NCBI GenBank assembly: GCA_035762175.1 | Contig: DASTPP010000362.1 | Span: 1-64,000, forward strand | Origin: DASTPP01 sp035762175 | GTDB taxonomy: Bacteria; Myxococcota_A; Polyangia; Polyangiales; Polyangiaceae | Direction: 5' to 3' | DNA: 64,000 nt | Shown here: piece after piece, positions 1 to 10,851 of the stretch | Numbering within the stretch: the first letter of the stretch is position 1 | Layout of the letters: every line of letters begins with the position of its first letter | Notes under the pieces: model-generated | Databases searched by the model: none | What the model saw: only the letters and a program-made list of their open reading frames with translations | Told to the model about the DNA's origin: nothing | Program-made: the position numbers and the translations under genes

Positions 1-2
1 CC

Positions 3-1283
3 GTCATCCACGCGATGCTCGCGGGCATCGGCATCCAGATCGCGCTGGCGCAGCTGCACATCGTGCTCGGCGGCTCGCCCCAGAGCTCGGCGCTGCGCAA
101 CATCGCCGAGCTGCCGGGGCAGGTGGCGCACCTGCACGGCGCGGCCGCGCTGCTCGGGCTGGTGACCATCGCCATCCTGCTCGCCTGGCCGCTGCTGCCC
201 GTGCGCGCGCTGCGCGCGGTGCCGGCGGCGCTCGTGGCGGTGGTGGTGGCGACGGCCGTCAGCGTCGTCGCCGGCCTGGGCGTGCGGCGGGTGCAGGTGC
301 CCGTCGACTGGCGCAGCGCCCTGTCGCTGCCCGAGCTGCCCGCCGGCGACCAGCTCGGCGCCGCCGCCGTCGCCGTCTTCACGCTGGCCGTCGTCGCCAG
401 CGCCGAGTCGCTGCTCTCGGCCGTCGCGACCGACAAGCTGCACGGCGGGCCGCGGGCGAACCTCGACCGCGAGCTGCTCGCCCAGGGCGTCGGCAACACG
501 CTCTCGGGCCTCGCCGGCGGGCTGCCCATCACGGGCGTCATCGTCCGCAGCACGGCCAACATCTCGGCCGGCGCGCGCACCCGCTTCTCGGCCATCTTGC
601 ACGGCCTCTGGATCGTGCTGTTCGTGACGCAGCTCGGGTTCGTGCTCAACCAGATCCCCCTCGCCGCGCTCGCCGGCCTGCTGGTGGTCGTCGGCGTCAA
701 GCTCGTCAACGTCGACCACATCCGCGAGATGATCAAGCACAAGCAGGCGACGATCTACTTCGCGACCCTCGCGGGCGTCGTCGGCATCAACCTGCTCGCC
801 GGCATCGGGCTCGGCATCGGGCTCTCGTTCGCGATGCTCCTGCGCCGGCTCACGCGCGTGCGCGTGCGCGCCGAAGAGCGCGAGGGCCGCTGGCACGTGG
901 TCGTCGAGGGCACGCTGACCTTCCTCGGCGTGCCGAAGCTGAGCGGCGCGCTCGCCACGGTGCCCATGGGCAAGCACGTCGACGTCGACCTCAACGTCGA
1001 CCTGCTCGACCACGCCGCCTTCGAGGCCCTGCACGCCTGGCGCGTGACCTACGAGAAGAACGGCGGCCGCGTCGACATGGACCAGCTCCACGAGGCGTGG
1101 TCGTCGACGCCCGCCGAGGCCCGCCGCCCCGCCGAGGCGGTCGAGGCCCCGGCCCTCGTGGCGGTCCCCGCGAAGGCGGCGCAGCTGCCCCAGCCCCACG
1201 ACGCGTTAGGCGTGCCTCGGGGGCACGCCGCGCCCTCCCCTTCCAGGGCGGCCCCGCGCACCGAAACGCGCCGGCCGGCGTAA
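3..1283 (+). CDS. SulP/SLC26 family anion transporter with C-terminal STAS domain, 5' end missing
   Basis: The frame is open from the first bases of the window, so the N-terminus and first membrane segments lie outside; the visible part is 426 codons. It shows several hydrophobic membrane segments, a long loop (LDRELLAQGVGNTLSGLAGG) typical of the SulP transport core, and a cytoplasmic STAS-like domain (HVVVEGTLTFLGVP ... DVDLNVDLLDHAAFEALHAW) in the last third. A low-complexity Pro/Ala/Arg tail of about 60 residues follows. The family carries sulfate, bicarbonate or other anions across the inner membrane; the substrate cannot be read from sequence. Alternative start codons near position 15 are internal because the frame continues upstream. 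Confidence 0.85.
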   Translation, partial: VIHAMLAGIGIQIALAQLHIVLGGSPQSSALRNIAELPGQVAHLHGAAALLGLVTIAILLAWPLLPVRALRAVPAALVAVVVATAVSVVAGLGVRRVQVPVDWRSALSLPELPAGDQLGAAAVAVFTLAVVASAESLLSAVATDKLHGGPRANLDRELLAQGVGNTLSGLAGGLPITGVIVRSTANISAGARTRFSAILHGLWIVLFVTQLGFVLNQIPLAALAGLLVVVGVKLVNVDHIREMIKHKQATIYFATLAGVVGINLLAGIGLGIGLSFAMLLRRLTRVRVRAEEREGRWHVVVEGTLTFLGVPKLSGALATVPMGKHVDVDLNVDLLDHAAFEALHAWRVTYEKNGGRVDMDQLHEAWSSTPAEARRPAEAVEAPALVAVPAKAAQLPQPHDALGVPRGHAAPSPSRAAPRTETRRPA

Positions 1284-1313
1284 GGCGGGCCGAGCCGCGG
1301 CGTTGTGAGGGCC

Positions 1314-2585
1314 ATGCGCCTGCCGCCGCCCCTCGCGCCCCTCGCCGCCGCCTCCGCCCTCCTGCTCGCCGCCGCGCCCGCGTCGGCCTCCGACCCGACC
1401 CCCGAAGACGCGTCCATCGGCACGAGGCCCGCGCGCGAGGCCTCGGCCCCGGTGATGCCGGCCTCTGCGGGCGAGAGCGTCCAGATCGTCGCGCGCGCCG
1501 ACGCGCCCGCCGCCGACGGGCCCGTCTCGCCCGACCCGCCGACCGACTGGGCCGTGCTGCACGCGGGCCTGCGGCCCCGCCTCGGCACCTTCGGCGGCGT
1601 CGCCACGCTCGCCCTCGCGCACGCCCGCACCGAGCGCTTTTACGGCCTGTTCTCGCTCTCGGCCGTGCGCAACGACGCCGGCACGCACGTCGGGCTCGCG
1701 CAGCTCGCGCTCGGCCGCAACCTGGCCGACACCTACGCGGGCGGCGCGCAGCTCAGCCTGACCGAGAACCGCGCCCGCACCTTTTACGGCGTCGGCCAGT
1801 TCGCGCTCGTCTACAACCGCGCCGCCCGGGTGGCGGGCCTCGCCCAGGCCGGCGGCTACAACCGCGCGCGGCGCTTCGCCGGCCTCGTGCAGCTCGCCGG
1901 CTACAACCGGTCCGACGAGAGCTTCGCCGGCGTGGCGCAGGTCGGCGGGTTCAACCGCGCGCGCGGCGCCTTCGCCGGCCTCGCCCAGCTCGGCGCCGTC
2001 AACTTCGCCGGCCCCGACGCCTTCGACGACGACGAGCCCCCGCCGGGCGATGGCTTCCGCGGGCTCTTGCAGGCGGGCGCCTTCAACGCGGTCGACGGCG
2101 ACTTTTACGGCGCCCTGCAGGTCGGCGCCAGCAGCCTCACGACGGGGCGCTTCGCCGGCGTCGCGCAGATCAGCGCCCTCGGCGCCTACGCCGAGCACTT
2201 CCGGGGGGTCGCCCAGGTGGGCGCCGCGGCGGTCTCGAAAGATTCGTACGGCGCGCAGCTCGGCGCCACCGCGATCGCCCTCAAGGAGCACACGGGCCTG
2301 CAGCTCGGCGTCGCGTGCAACTACGCCGGGTCGGTCACGGGGGCGCAGGTCGGCGTCGTCAACTACGCCGAGCGCGTGCGCGGCGTGCAGGTCGGCCTCT
2401 TCAACCACGCCGGGAGCCTGCGCGGCGTGCAGATCGGCCTCGCCAACCACGCCGAGGACGGCGTCCTGCCCTGGACGGCCCTACTCAACATGGGCTTCGG
2501 CGACGGCGACGGCGGCGGCGACACGAACGTCGACGGCGAGCGCGTCGGCCGGCTCGGCGCGCGGCGGCTCGCCCGCGCCCGCTGA
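1314..2585 (+). CDS. Exported surface-repeat protein, LA_2272-like repeats
   Basis: The 423-residue product starts with a clear Sec signal peptide (MRLPPPLAPLAAASALLLAA, cleavage near ASA) and then carries many copies of a degenerate 20-residue motif of the form FxGVAQxGxxNxA (for example FAGLVQLAGYNRSDESFAGV) from about residue 85 to 395. Such Gln/Asn ladder repeats resemble those of the LA_2272 surface-repeat proteins of Leptospira and fit a beta-structured cell-surface protein; that family link is from memory. ATG 1314 gives the neatest signal peptide; an in-frame GTG at 1305 is possible. It lies 30 bases after the SulP gene and may be cotranscribed. Function unknown. Confidence 0.7.
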   Translation: MRLPPPLAPLAAASALLLAAAPASASDPTPEDASIGTRPAREASAPVMPASAGESVQIVARADAPAADGPVSPDPPTDWAVLHAGLRPRLGTFGGVATLALAHARTERFYGLFSLSAVRNDAGTHVGLAQLALGRNLADTYAGGAQLSLTENRARTFYGVGQFALVYNRAARVAGLAQAGGYNRARRFAGLVQLAGYNRSDESFAGVAQVGGFNRARGAFAGLAQLGAVNFAGPDAFDDDEPPPGDGFRGLLQAGAFNAVDGDFYGALQVGASSLTTGRFAGVAQISALGAYAEHFRGVAQVGAAAVSKDSYGAQLGATAIALKEHTGLQLGVACNYAGSVTGAQVGVVNYAERVRGVQVGLFNHAGSLRGVQIGLANHAEDGVLPWTALLNMGFGDGDGGGDTNVDGERVGRLGARRLARAR

Positions 2586-2640
2586 GCGCCGGGGGGCCGC
2601 GGCGCTTGTGTATCGTATGGGTCGTGGCAAGGTAGGCGCT

Positions 2641-3687
2641 ATGACCGAAACCAAAGGCTACGCGACCACCGGCCCGACCGCGCCCCTCGGCCCCTTCTCG
2701 CTCAAGCGGCGCGAGCCGCGGGCGAACGACGTCCAGATTGACATTCTCTACTGCGGCGTCTGCCACTCGGACCTGCACACCGCCCGCAACGAGTGGAAGA
2801 ACACGGTCTACCCCTGCGTGCCCGGCCACGAGATCATCGGGCGGGTCGCGCGGGCGGGCTCGGGCGTGCGCAAGGTCAAGGCCGGCGACCTCGTCGGCGT
2901 CGGCTGCATGGTCGACTCGTGCCGGGGCTGTGGCGCCTGCGAGGGCGGGCTGCAGCAGTTCTGCGAGCGGGGCGCCACCTTCACCTACAACAGCCCCGAG
3001 GGGCCCGACGGCGGGGTCACCTACGGCGGCTACGCGCAGTCGATCGTGGTCGACGAGGCCTTCGTGCTGCGCGTCTCCGAGAAGCTCGACCCGGCCGCGG
3101 CCGCGCCGCTGCTCTGCGCCGGCATCACGACCTACTCGCCCCTCCGCCACTGGAAGGTGAGCAAGGGCCAGACCGTCGGCATCGTCGGGCTCGGCGGCCT
3201 CGGGCACATGGGCCTCAAGTTCGCGAACGCGTTCGGCGCCCGCGTCGTGCTCTTCACCTCGTCGCCGGGCAAGGCCGAAGACGCCAAGCGCCTCGGCGCG
3301 CACGAGGTCGTCGTCTCGAAAGACCCCGCGGCGATGAAGGCGCAGCAGAACCGCTTCGACTTCATCCTCGATACGGTCTCGGCCGACCACGACGTCAACG
3401 CCTACGTCTCGCTCTTGCGCCGCGACGGCACCCTCGTGCTGGTCGGCGCGCCCGAGAAGCCGCTGCCGCTCGCCTCCTTCAGCCTGATCTTCGGCCGGCG
3501 CAGCCTCGCCGGCTCGCTCATCGGCGGCATCGAAGAGACGCAAGAGATGCTCGACTTCTGCGCCGAGCGCGGCATCACCTCCGACGTCGAGGTCATCGCC
3601 GCGAGCAAGATCAACGAGGCCTACGAGCGCATGCTCAAGAGCGACGTGAAGTACCGCTTCGTCATCGACGCGGCCTCGTTCGCCTGA
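2641..3687 (+). CDS. NAD(P)-dependent zinc alcohol dehydrogenase, YahK/cinnamyl-alcohol type
   Basis: The 348-residue protein is a full-length medium-chain dehydrogenase. The catalytic zinc site is visible as CGVCHSD (Cys38) and GHE (His63, Glu64). The structural zinc lobe has Cys94, Cys97, Cys100 and Cys108. The Rossmann motif is GLGGLGHMGLK. These features match YahK-like aldehyde reductases/cinnamyl-alcohol dehydrogenases, which interconvert aldehydes and primary alcohols in the cytosol; the cofactor is likely NADPH in this subgroup. ATG 2641 is chosen because the protein begins directly with the conserved MTETKGYA stretch. The open frame upstream overlaps the repeat protein and is not coding. 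A strong convergent terminator follows at 3712-3753. Confidence 0.93.
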   Translation: MTETKGYATTGPTAPLGPFSLKRREPRANDVQIDILYCGVCHSDLHTARNEWKNTVYPCVPGHEIIGRVARAGSGVRKVKAGDLVGVGCMVDSCRGCGACEGGLQQFCERGATFTYNSPEGPDGGVTYGGYAQSIVVDEAFVLRVSEKLDPAAAAPLLCAGITTYSPLRHWKVSKGQTVGIVGLGGLGHMGLKFANAFGARVVLFTSSPGKAEDAKRLGAHEVVVSKDPAAMKAQQNRFDFILDTVSADHDVNAYVSLLRRDGTLVLVGAPEKPLPLASFSLIFGRRSLAGSLIGGIEETQEMLDFCAERGITSDVEVIAASKINEAYERMLKSDVKYRFVIDAASFA

Positions 3688-3711
3688 GCCGCGGGCGGCC
3701 CCGCGCGGCCT

Positions 3712-3753
3712 CGGGCGGCGAGAGGGCGTTTTGAAACGCCCTCTCGCCGCCCG
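3712..3753. terminator. Perfect 20-bp hairpin between convergent genes
   Basis: A 20-bp perfect inverted repeat with a two-base centre (arm ends in GGGCGTTT, mirrored by AAACGCCC) sits 24 bases after the dehydrogenase stop and 26 bases before the oligopeptidase stop. The T-run on one side and A-run on the other make it usable as a terminator from either direction. Confidence 0.85.
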
Positions 3754-3779
3754 GGGCGCGAGCTCACCCGCCGCCCGAA

Positions 3780-6032
<2,253 letters not shown>

Positions 6033-6173
6033 GGCCCCTTCAGGGGTACGCCCGGCGCCGGCCGATTTCTAGTATACGGTTAGGGTGCCGCGGCCTGAGC
6101 CTCATCCAGGCGGCGGCCCCGCGCGCGGCGGGCGGTGCGCGGCGGCGAGCGGCGTGTCCTCGTCCGCCGGCGG

Positions 6174-6270
6174 CCCCGCGCGCGCGGCGGGCGGGGCCCG
6201 TGCGGGTTGAGCCGGAGGCGAGCTTCGGGTCCCCGCCGAGCGCGCACGGTCACCCGCCGCCTGGGTCAGA
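6174..6270. repeat. Structured intergenic element, copy 1
   Basis: About 97 bases that recur in diverged form at 7813-7911. Shared blocks are GCGGCGGGCGGG at the left, CCGGAGGCGAGC in the middle and CACCCGCCGC with TGGG-GTCA at the right. The outer blocks are inverted relative to each other, so the element can fold. The right edge overlaps the stop codon of the SnoaL-like gene. Confidence 0.6.
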
Positions 6271-6733
6271 GCCCCGGCCGGGCGAGGGCCTGGGGCCGCA
6301 CCCCCCGCGGGAAGGTCAGCCCCCGCTCGCCCGTCAGGTACGACACGAGATCGAGCGTCTGGTCGGCCACGAGCCACTCGACGACTTTGCCGCCCTCGGT
6401 GCGCAAGAGAAACGTCTCGATCGACGTGCCGCTCCGCCCGGTGGGGGCGAGGCCGAAGAAGTCGCGGTCGTGCTTCCAGATGAGGTTCACGGTCAGAAAG
6501 GGCCGGTCGCCGGCGTCGCTGAGGTCGACGAGCTCGATGCGCGTCTCGGGCGCCGAGGCGGCGATGAAGGCGCCGTGAAAGGCCCGCCCCCAGTCCTTGA
6601 GCGCCTGCGGGCCGCGGATGTCGCGGCCGATCGGGCTCTGCGTGACCACGCGCTCGTCGAGCAGCGGGTCCCAGTCGTCGACGCGGCCGGCGGCGAAGGC
6701 TTTCCAGAGGCGGTAGGGCAGTGACGATTCCAT
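6266..6733 (-). CDS. SnoaL-like / NTF2-fold protein
   Basis: A 155-residue protein with the compact alpha+beta cone pattern of SnoaL-like polyketide-cyclase relatives: an N-terminal helix (LWKAFAAGRVDDWDPLLDERVV), a central segment (GPQALKDWGRAFHGAF) and C-terminal strands (GTSIETFLLRTEGGKVVEWLV). The start at 6733 is backed by a strong upstream GGGAGG. The family includes cyclases, isomerases and stress proteins, so no reaction can be assigned. It is transcribed divergently from a LysR regulator, the usual arrangement for a target gene of that regulator. Confidence 0.75.
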   Translation of the reverse strand: MESSLPYRLWKAFAAGRVDDWDPLLDERVVTQSPIGRDIRGPQALKDWGRAFHGAFIAASAPETRIELVDLSDAGDRPFLTVNLIWKHDRDFFGLAPTGRSGTSIETFLLRTEGGKVVEWLVADQTLDLVSYLTGERGLTFPRGVRPQALARPGL

Positions 6734-6825
6734 CGGTACCTCCCGGGGGCGCGACGCCGCGCCCCGACGCGCCGAACATCGGGCGCGCAGGCCGTCCCGT
6801 CGAGGCCGCGAAAGGTAGACGGCCT

Positions 6826-6841
6826 GTCCCGTTTTCGGGAC
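6826..6841. promoter_or_regulatory. Candidate operator in the SnoaL/LysR divergent region
   Basis: GTCCCG-TTTT-CGGGAC, a perfect 6-bp inverted repeat with a four-base centre, lies in the 148-base divergent promoter region 41 bases before the LysR start. Position and symmetry fit an autoregulatory site; LysR binding is an inference. Confidence 0.4.
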
Positions 6842-6881
6842 GCCTTGCGCGGCGCCCGCGCGCGCGGCACGCTCGGGCGGC

Positions 6882-7799
6882 GTGCGCGACGGCCCCCGGC
6901 TCGACGACCTCGCCTTCTTCGTCTCGGTGGTGCGCGCCGGGGGCGTGCGCGCGGCCGCCGCGCGCTCGGGGCTGCCGCGCTCGACGGTGAGCCGGCGCCT
7001 CGACGCCTTCGAGCGCGCGCTCGGGGTGGCGCTCGTGCGGCGGGCCGCGGGCCGGCTCGAGCTCACCGAGGCGGGGCGGGCGCACTTCGACGAGGCGGCG
7101 CGGCTCGTCGACGGCGCCGAGCGGCTCTTCGCCGGGCTGCGCGGCGGGGCGCGCGAGCCGCGGGGCGTCTTGCGCGTGGCCGCCTCGCCCCTCTTCGCCG
7201 AAGACTTCTTGCCGCCGCTCGTCGCGGCGTACGCGCGGCGCCACGCCGGCGTGCGCGTCGAGGTGCTGCTCGACCCGCTGCGCGTCGACCTCGCGGCCGC
7301 CAACGTCGACGTGGCCTTCCGGGCCGGGCCGCTCGACGACACGAGCGCGTTCTCGGCCCTGCGGCTCGGCACGACCCGCGTCGGGCTCTTCGCCGCGCCG
7401 GCCTACCTCGCCCGGCGCGGCGCCCCCGAGAGCCCGGCGGCGCTCGCGGGCCACGACCTCATCGTCATCGCCGAGCCCGGGCGCCCCGTGCGCTGGGCCT
7501 TCGCCCGCGGCGCGCGCCCGCGGCTCGTGCGCGGCAAGGTGCAGGCGGCGAGCTTCACGCTGGCGCGGCGGCTCTGCGTCGAGGGCGCCGGGGTCGCGCG
7601 GGCGGTCACGCTGCTCTTCGCGCGCGAGCTCGAGGCCGGGGCCGTGGTGCCCGTGCTCGAGCCTTACTGGGTGACGCACGAGGTGCACGCGATCTTCCCG
7701 CGGGGCGGCGCCGCGGGGCCGAAGACGCGCGCCTTTCTCGACCTGGTCAAGGCCGCCTTCGCGGGCGGGCCGCCCTGGGCGCGGCCGGCCTCGCCCTGA
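6882..7799 (+). CDS. LysR-family transcriptional regulator
   Basis: The 305-residue protein opens with a winged helix-turn-helix (LDDLAFFVSVVRAGGVRAAA followed by SGLPRSTVSRRLDAFERALG, residues 6-50) and continues into a periplasmic-binding-like effector domain (about 90-295). It starts at GTG 6882, since no ATG precedes the conserved DNA-binding domain. It is divergent from the SnoaL-like gene and probably controls it and itself. The Ser-Thr-Val-Ser-Arg recognition helix is of the LysR subgroup often found beside NTF2-fold or oxidoreductase genes. The inducer is unknown. Confidence 0.92.
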   Translation: MRDGPRLDDLAFFVSVVRAGGVRAAAARSGLPRSTVSRRLDAFERALGVALVRRAAGRLELTEAGRAHFDEAARLVDGAERLFAGLRGGAREPRGVLRVAASPLFAEDFLPPLVAAYARRHAGVRVEVLLDPLRVDLAAANVDVAFRAGPLDDTSAFSALRLGTTRVGLFAAPAYLARRGAPESPAALAGHDLIVIAEPGRPVRWAFARGARPRLVRGKVQAASFTLARRLCVEGAGVARAVTLLFARELEAGAVVPVLEPYWVTHEVHAIFPRGGAAGPKTRAFLDLVKAAFAGGPPWARPASP

Positions 7800-7812
7800 T
7801 GCGAGCAGCGGG

Positions 7813-7911
7813 CGCGCCGCGCGCGGCGGGCGGGTGCCCTGCGGTTCGATCCGGAGGCGAGCGCGAGGGGCCCGGAGCGCGCGCGGCGCACCCGCCGCTT
7901 GGGGTCAAGCG
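7813..7911. repeat. Structured intergenic element, copy 2
   Basis: Second copy of the element at 6174-6270, with the same order of conserved blocks (GGCGGGCGGG, CCGGAGGCGAGC, CACCCGCCGC, GGGGTCA). It lies between the convergent LysR and histidine-phosphatase genes. Both copies sit just downstream of a minus-strand stop codon. Confidence 0.6.
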
Positions 7912-7933
7912 GGCGGCGCCCCGCGGGGGCGGC

Positions 7934-8590
7934 TCATTCGCCGGTGACGAGCTCGGCCGGCAGGTGCGAGGTGTCGACGGCGCCGACCGAGAAGGCGCCC
8001 GGGGCGTGCTCGTAGAGCCGCAAGATGGCGGCGTTCGGCACCGAGATGGTGGTCGCGAAGAGGCGGAAGCGGCGCATCCCCTCGGGGTGGCGCGGCACGC
8101 GACCGAAGACGAGCGACCAGAGCACGGTGCGCATGAAGAGGCCGTGGGTGTAGACCGCCACGAACTTGCCGCCGAACTCGCCGAGCAGCACGAGCAGCGC
8201 CTCGACCCGGTCGAGCAGCGCGACGAAGCTCTCGGCCCCCTCGCCGTCGACGTGGTGCGGGTCGGCGCGCGCCCAGAACGCGTCGACCCGGGGCCGCCGC
8301 TCGGCCACGGTGCTCGGCGCGCCCGCGCCCCCGGCGAGGTACGTGAACTCGTGCACCGGCCACTCGGCGTGCGCACTCTCGGGGAAGCGCGCCCGCGCCG
8401 GCGCCGCCGTGTCGGCCGCCCGCACGTACGACGAGGAGACCAAAAGGTCGGGCGGCCCCGGCAGCGCGCGCGCCACCAGCTCGGCCTGCGCGCGCCCCCG
8501 CGCCGTGAGCGGAATGGCCGCGGCGTCCTGCGTCGCGAGCCCCGCGTTCGCCGCGCTCTCGCCGTGGCGGATCAACCACACCTGTCGCAT
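7934..8590 (-). CDS. Histidine phosphatase family protein (phosphoglycerate-mutase fold)
   Basis: The 218-residue protein begins with the diagnostic RHGES motif (residues 8-12) that carries the phosphorylated histidine. The second conserved His is present in YTHGLFMRTV near residue 150, and an SSSYVRAADTA stretch matches the family's Arg-containing motif. It could act on a phosphosugar, a phosphohistidine or another small phosphate ester; specificity is not readable. It stands alone, convergent with the LysR gene and divergent from the MFS gene. Confidence 0.9.
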   Translation of the reverse strand: MRQVWLIRHGESAANAGLATQDAAAIPLTARGRAQAELVARALPGPPDLLVSSSYVRAADTAAPARARFPESAHAEWPVHEFTYLAGGAGAPSTVAERRPRVDAFWARADPHHVDGEGAESFVALLDRVEALLVLLGEFGGKFVAVYTHGLFMRTVLWSLVFGRVPRHPEGMRRFRLFATTISVPNAAILRLYEHAPGAFSVGAVDTSHLPAELVTGE

Positions 8591-8765
8591 GGCCCCAGCT
8601 TACAGCGCCCGAAACGTGAACCCCTAGATTCAGGTTCGACCCGGGGGTTTCGCGCCCCGGGTGAGACATGACGACCCGTTCACCTTGGGGCTGGCCGTGG
8701 CCGGGGGCCGGTGGTACGAGCGATCGTACGCCCGTCCGCGTCCGGTCGCGGGGCGCCGAGTTGCC

Positions 8766-10031
8766 ATGCGCGCCAGCCTCAAGGTCGGTTTGGTCCTGAT
8801 GACCTGTTACCTGGTCGCCTGGCTCGACCGGATGGCCATCAACATGACGGTGCCGTCGATCCAGCGCGAGCTGGGCATCGACGCCGCGCAGACCGGCTGG
8901 GTGCTGAGCGCCTTCTTCGCCGGCTACGCCCTCTGCCAGGTGCCCGGCGGGCTCTTGGCCGACCGGTTCGGGCCGCGCGCGGTGATCCTCGGCGCCCTCT
9001 TTTGGTGGACGCTCTTCACCGCCGCGACGGGCCTCGCGACGGGCCTCGGCGCGATGCTCGCCGTGCGCTTTTTGTTCGGGGTGGGCGAGGGGCTCTTCCC
9101 CGCCTCCGTGTGGAAGGTGATCGGCCAGTGGTTCACGAAGAAGAACCGCGCGACGGCCAACTCGCTCGTGCTCTCGTCGATCGCGATCGGCCCCGCGCTC
9201 ACGCCGCTCTTGCTCGCCCCCATCTTGCAGGCGTACGGCTGGCGCGTCGCCTTCTACTCGCTCGGCGCCGCCGGCTTCGTGTCGCTGGCGCTCGCCTACC
9301 GGTTCATTCACAACTCGCGCGCCGACTACCCGGGCATCGGCCGCGACGAAGTCGAAGAGTTCGAGCGCGACGCCGCCTCGACCGACGCGGGCGCCGAGCG
9401 GGGCCTCGAGAACGCGGGCTTCCGCGAGCTGTTCGCCTCGCGCGCGGTCTGGGCGCTCTTTCTGACGGTGCTCGCCGGCAACATCACGATGTACGGCTGG
9501 CTGAACTGGCTGCCGACCTACCTCATCAAGGTCAAGGGCCTCGACGTGAAGGGCATGGCGCTCGGCGCCTCGCTGCCCTTCGCCGTCGGCGCCGCCGGGC
9601 TCATGCTCTCGGGCTACGCGTCCGACCGCTGGTTCCGCGGGCGCCGCAAGGTGCTCGTGCTCGCCTGCCAGCTCTTCGGCGGCCTCGCCCTCTTCGGCTT
9701 CACCCGCGTCGCCGACATGGCGAGCTTCATGCCCCTGCAGTGCCTCGCGGGCTTTCTGCTCTTCATGGCCACGGGCGCGATCTGGGCAATGCCGATGGTG
9801 CTCTTGCCGCCCCGGCTGATGGGCGCGGGCTCGGGCTTCATCAACATGGGCGGCCAGATCGGCGGCTTCATCACCAACCTTTTGATCGGCTACACCATCG
9901 AGGCCTACGGCGGCGACTACGCGGCGGGCTTCAACGTCCTCTTCGCCGGCCTGTTCTTGTCGGCCGCGTGCGTGCTCTTCGGCATTCGCGAGGCGCCGCG
10001 AGCGCCCGCGCCGGTGCCCGCCTCGGCCTGA
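8766..10031 (+). CDS. MFS transporter, anion:cation symporter (ACS)-like
   Basis: The 421-residue protein has about twelve membrane segments in two halves. The TM2-3 loop signature is GGLLADRFGPR (residues 61-71), and a LDRMAINMTVPSIQRELG stretch in TM1 has the charged pair usual in the ACS family, whose members take up hexuronates, glucarate, phthalate or related organic anions with protons or sodium. ATG 8766 is preferred because the frame upstream encodes an Arg/Pro-rich stretch with no membrane character. The last codons and stop are tandemly repeated downstream. Confidence 0.88.
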   Translation: MRASLKVGLVLMTCYLVAWLDRMAINMTVPSIQRELGIDAAQTGWVLSAFFAGYALCQVPGGLLADRFGPRAVILGALFWWTLFTAATGLATGLGAMLAVRFLFGVGEGLFPASVWKVIGQWFTKKNRATANSLVLSSIAIGPALTPLLLAPILQAYGWRVAFYSLGAAGFVSLALAYRFIHNSRADYPGIGRDEVEEFERDAASTDAGAERGLENAGFRELFASRAVWALFLTVLAGNITMYGWLNWLPTYLIKVKGLDVKGMALGASLPFAVGAAGLMLSGYASDRWFRGRRKVLVLACQLFGGLALFGFTRVADMASFMPLQCLAGFLLFMATGAIWAMPMVLLPPRLMGAGSGFINMGGQIGGFITNLLIGYTIEAYGGDYAAGFNVLFAGLFLSAACVLFGIREAPRAPAPVPASA

Positions 10032-10127
10032 GCGCGCCGGCCCGCGCGCCCCTGCCCGCCTCGGCCTGAGCGCGCCGGCGCCCGCCCCGCTGCCCGCGTC
10101 GGCCTGAGCGCGCCGGCGCCCGCCCCG
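10014..10127. repeat. 38-bp tandem repeat spanning the MFS stop codon, about 3 units
   Basis: The block GCCCGCCTCGGCCTGAGCGC, which contains the last codons and TGA of the MFS gene, recurs at 38-base spacing: TGA at 10029, 10067 and 10105. The third unit is cut short. Confidence 0.85.
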
Positions 10128-10851
10128 AGGTCGAGCAGGAGGGCGGCGCAGGCCTTCGGAAGCGTGGTTTTTCCGCGAAAAAGGCAGGGGGGGGTGCCCA
10201 GAAAGGGTGCATGCCAACCGCCTGGGGCAGGGGGGGGTGCCCCAAACGGGTGCGCAGCAGCCGTCCGAAGCAGGGGGGGTGCCCGAAACGAGTGGGAAGC
10301 AGCCGTCGGTGGCAGGGGGAGGTGCCCCGAAAGGCTGCTTACCAGCCGTCCAAGGCAGGGGGGGGTGCCCCAAACGGCTAGCCGACAGCTGCCCGAGGCA
10401 CGGGGGGTGCCGCAAACAGGTGGGCGGCAGCCGTTCGAGGCAGGGGAGGGTGCCTCGGAAGGGCGAGCACGGCCGCCCCAGACAGCAGGCAGTTCGGAAG
10501 TGCAAGAGGCGGCTGTCTGAGACAGGGGAGGTGCCCGAAGAGGGCGGCCGTTGCCCGTCCGAGGCACGAGCAATGCCTCAAGTGGACCCAGGCCATCTCC
10601 CGGAGACAAGGGAGGCCCGAACAGGCGGACGGTACCGCTCGCTTGCGGAGCATGCGATGCTTGTGCGTACGAACTGCGAGGCCCCTTCTCATGCTCCAGC
10701 CGAGCGTTTCCCTGCTGACGATGTCATCGTTCGATACGAAGACGTCTACTTCCACCCGGCTGCGGCTTGACGCCCTGCGGGTCAAGGTACCGATGCCGCC
10801 AGAGGCCGGGGTCGCCACCGGGCGATAGCATCCCGCGAGGCACCGAGGCGG
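10032..10851. other. 820-base gene-free stretch
   Basis: It holds the 38-bp and 43-bp arrays. The remaining 10649-10851 has lower GC, no repeat and no credible gene; it probably carries the promoter of the nuclease operon. Confidence 0.6.
10184..10648. repeat. 43-bp tandem repeat array, about 11 units
   Basis: Unit starts at 10184, 10227, 10270, 10312, 10355, 10398, 10440, about 10483, 10521, 10563 and 10604, so spacing is 42-43 bases for the first seven. Consensus: a G-run block (GCAGGGGGGGGTGCCCCAAA) followed by a variable part with CAGCCGTCCGA. The last four units are decayed. Spacing is not a multiple of three and no conserved spacer/repeat split exists, so it is neither a protein repeat nor a CRISPR array. 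It sits at the left edge of the lower-GC islet. Confidence 0.85.

Noticed and set aside
8625..8670. tRNA-like T-loop (GGTTCGACCC)
   Set aside because: No paired acceptor, D or anticodon stem could be found on either strand; the flanks only form a GC stem before the MFS gene.
10184..10648. CRISPR array
   Set aside because: Units vary along their whole length with no constant repeat and unique spacer, and no cas genes are near.
10164..10770. Open frames across the 43-bp array on both strands
   Set aside because: Repeat length is not a multiple of three, so the predicted Pro/Gly-rich proteins shift frame each unit and look like no protein.
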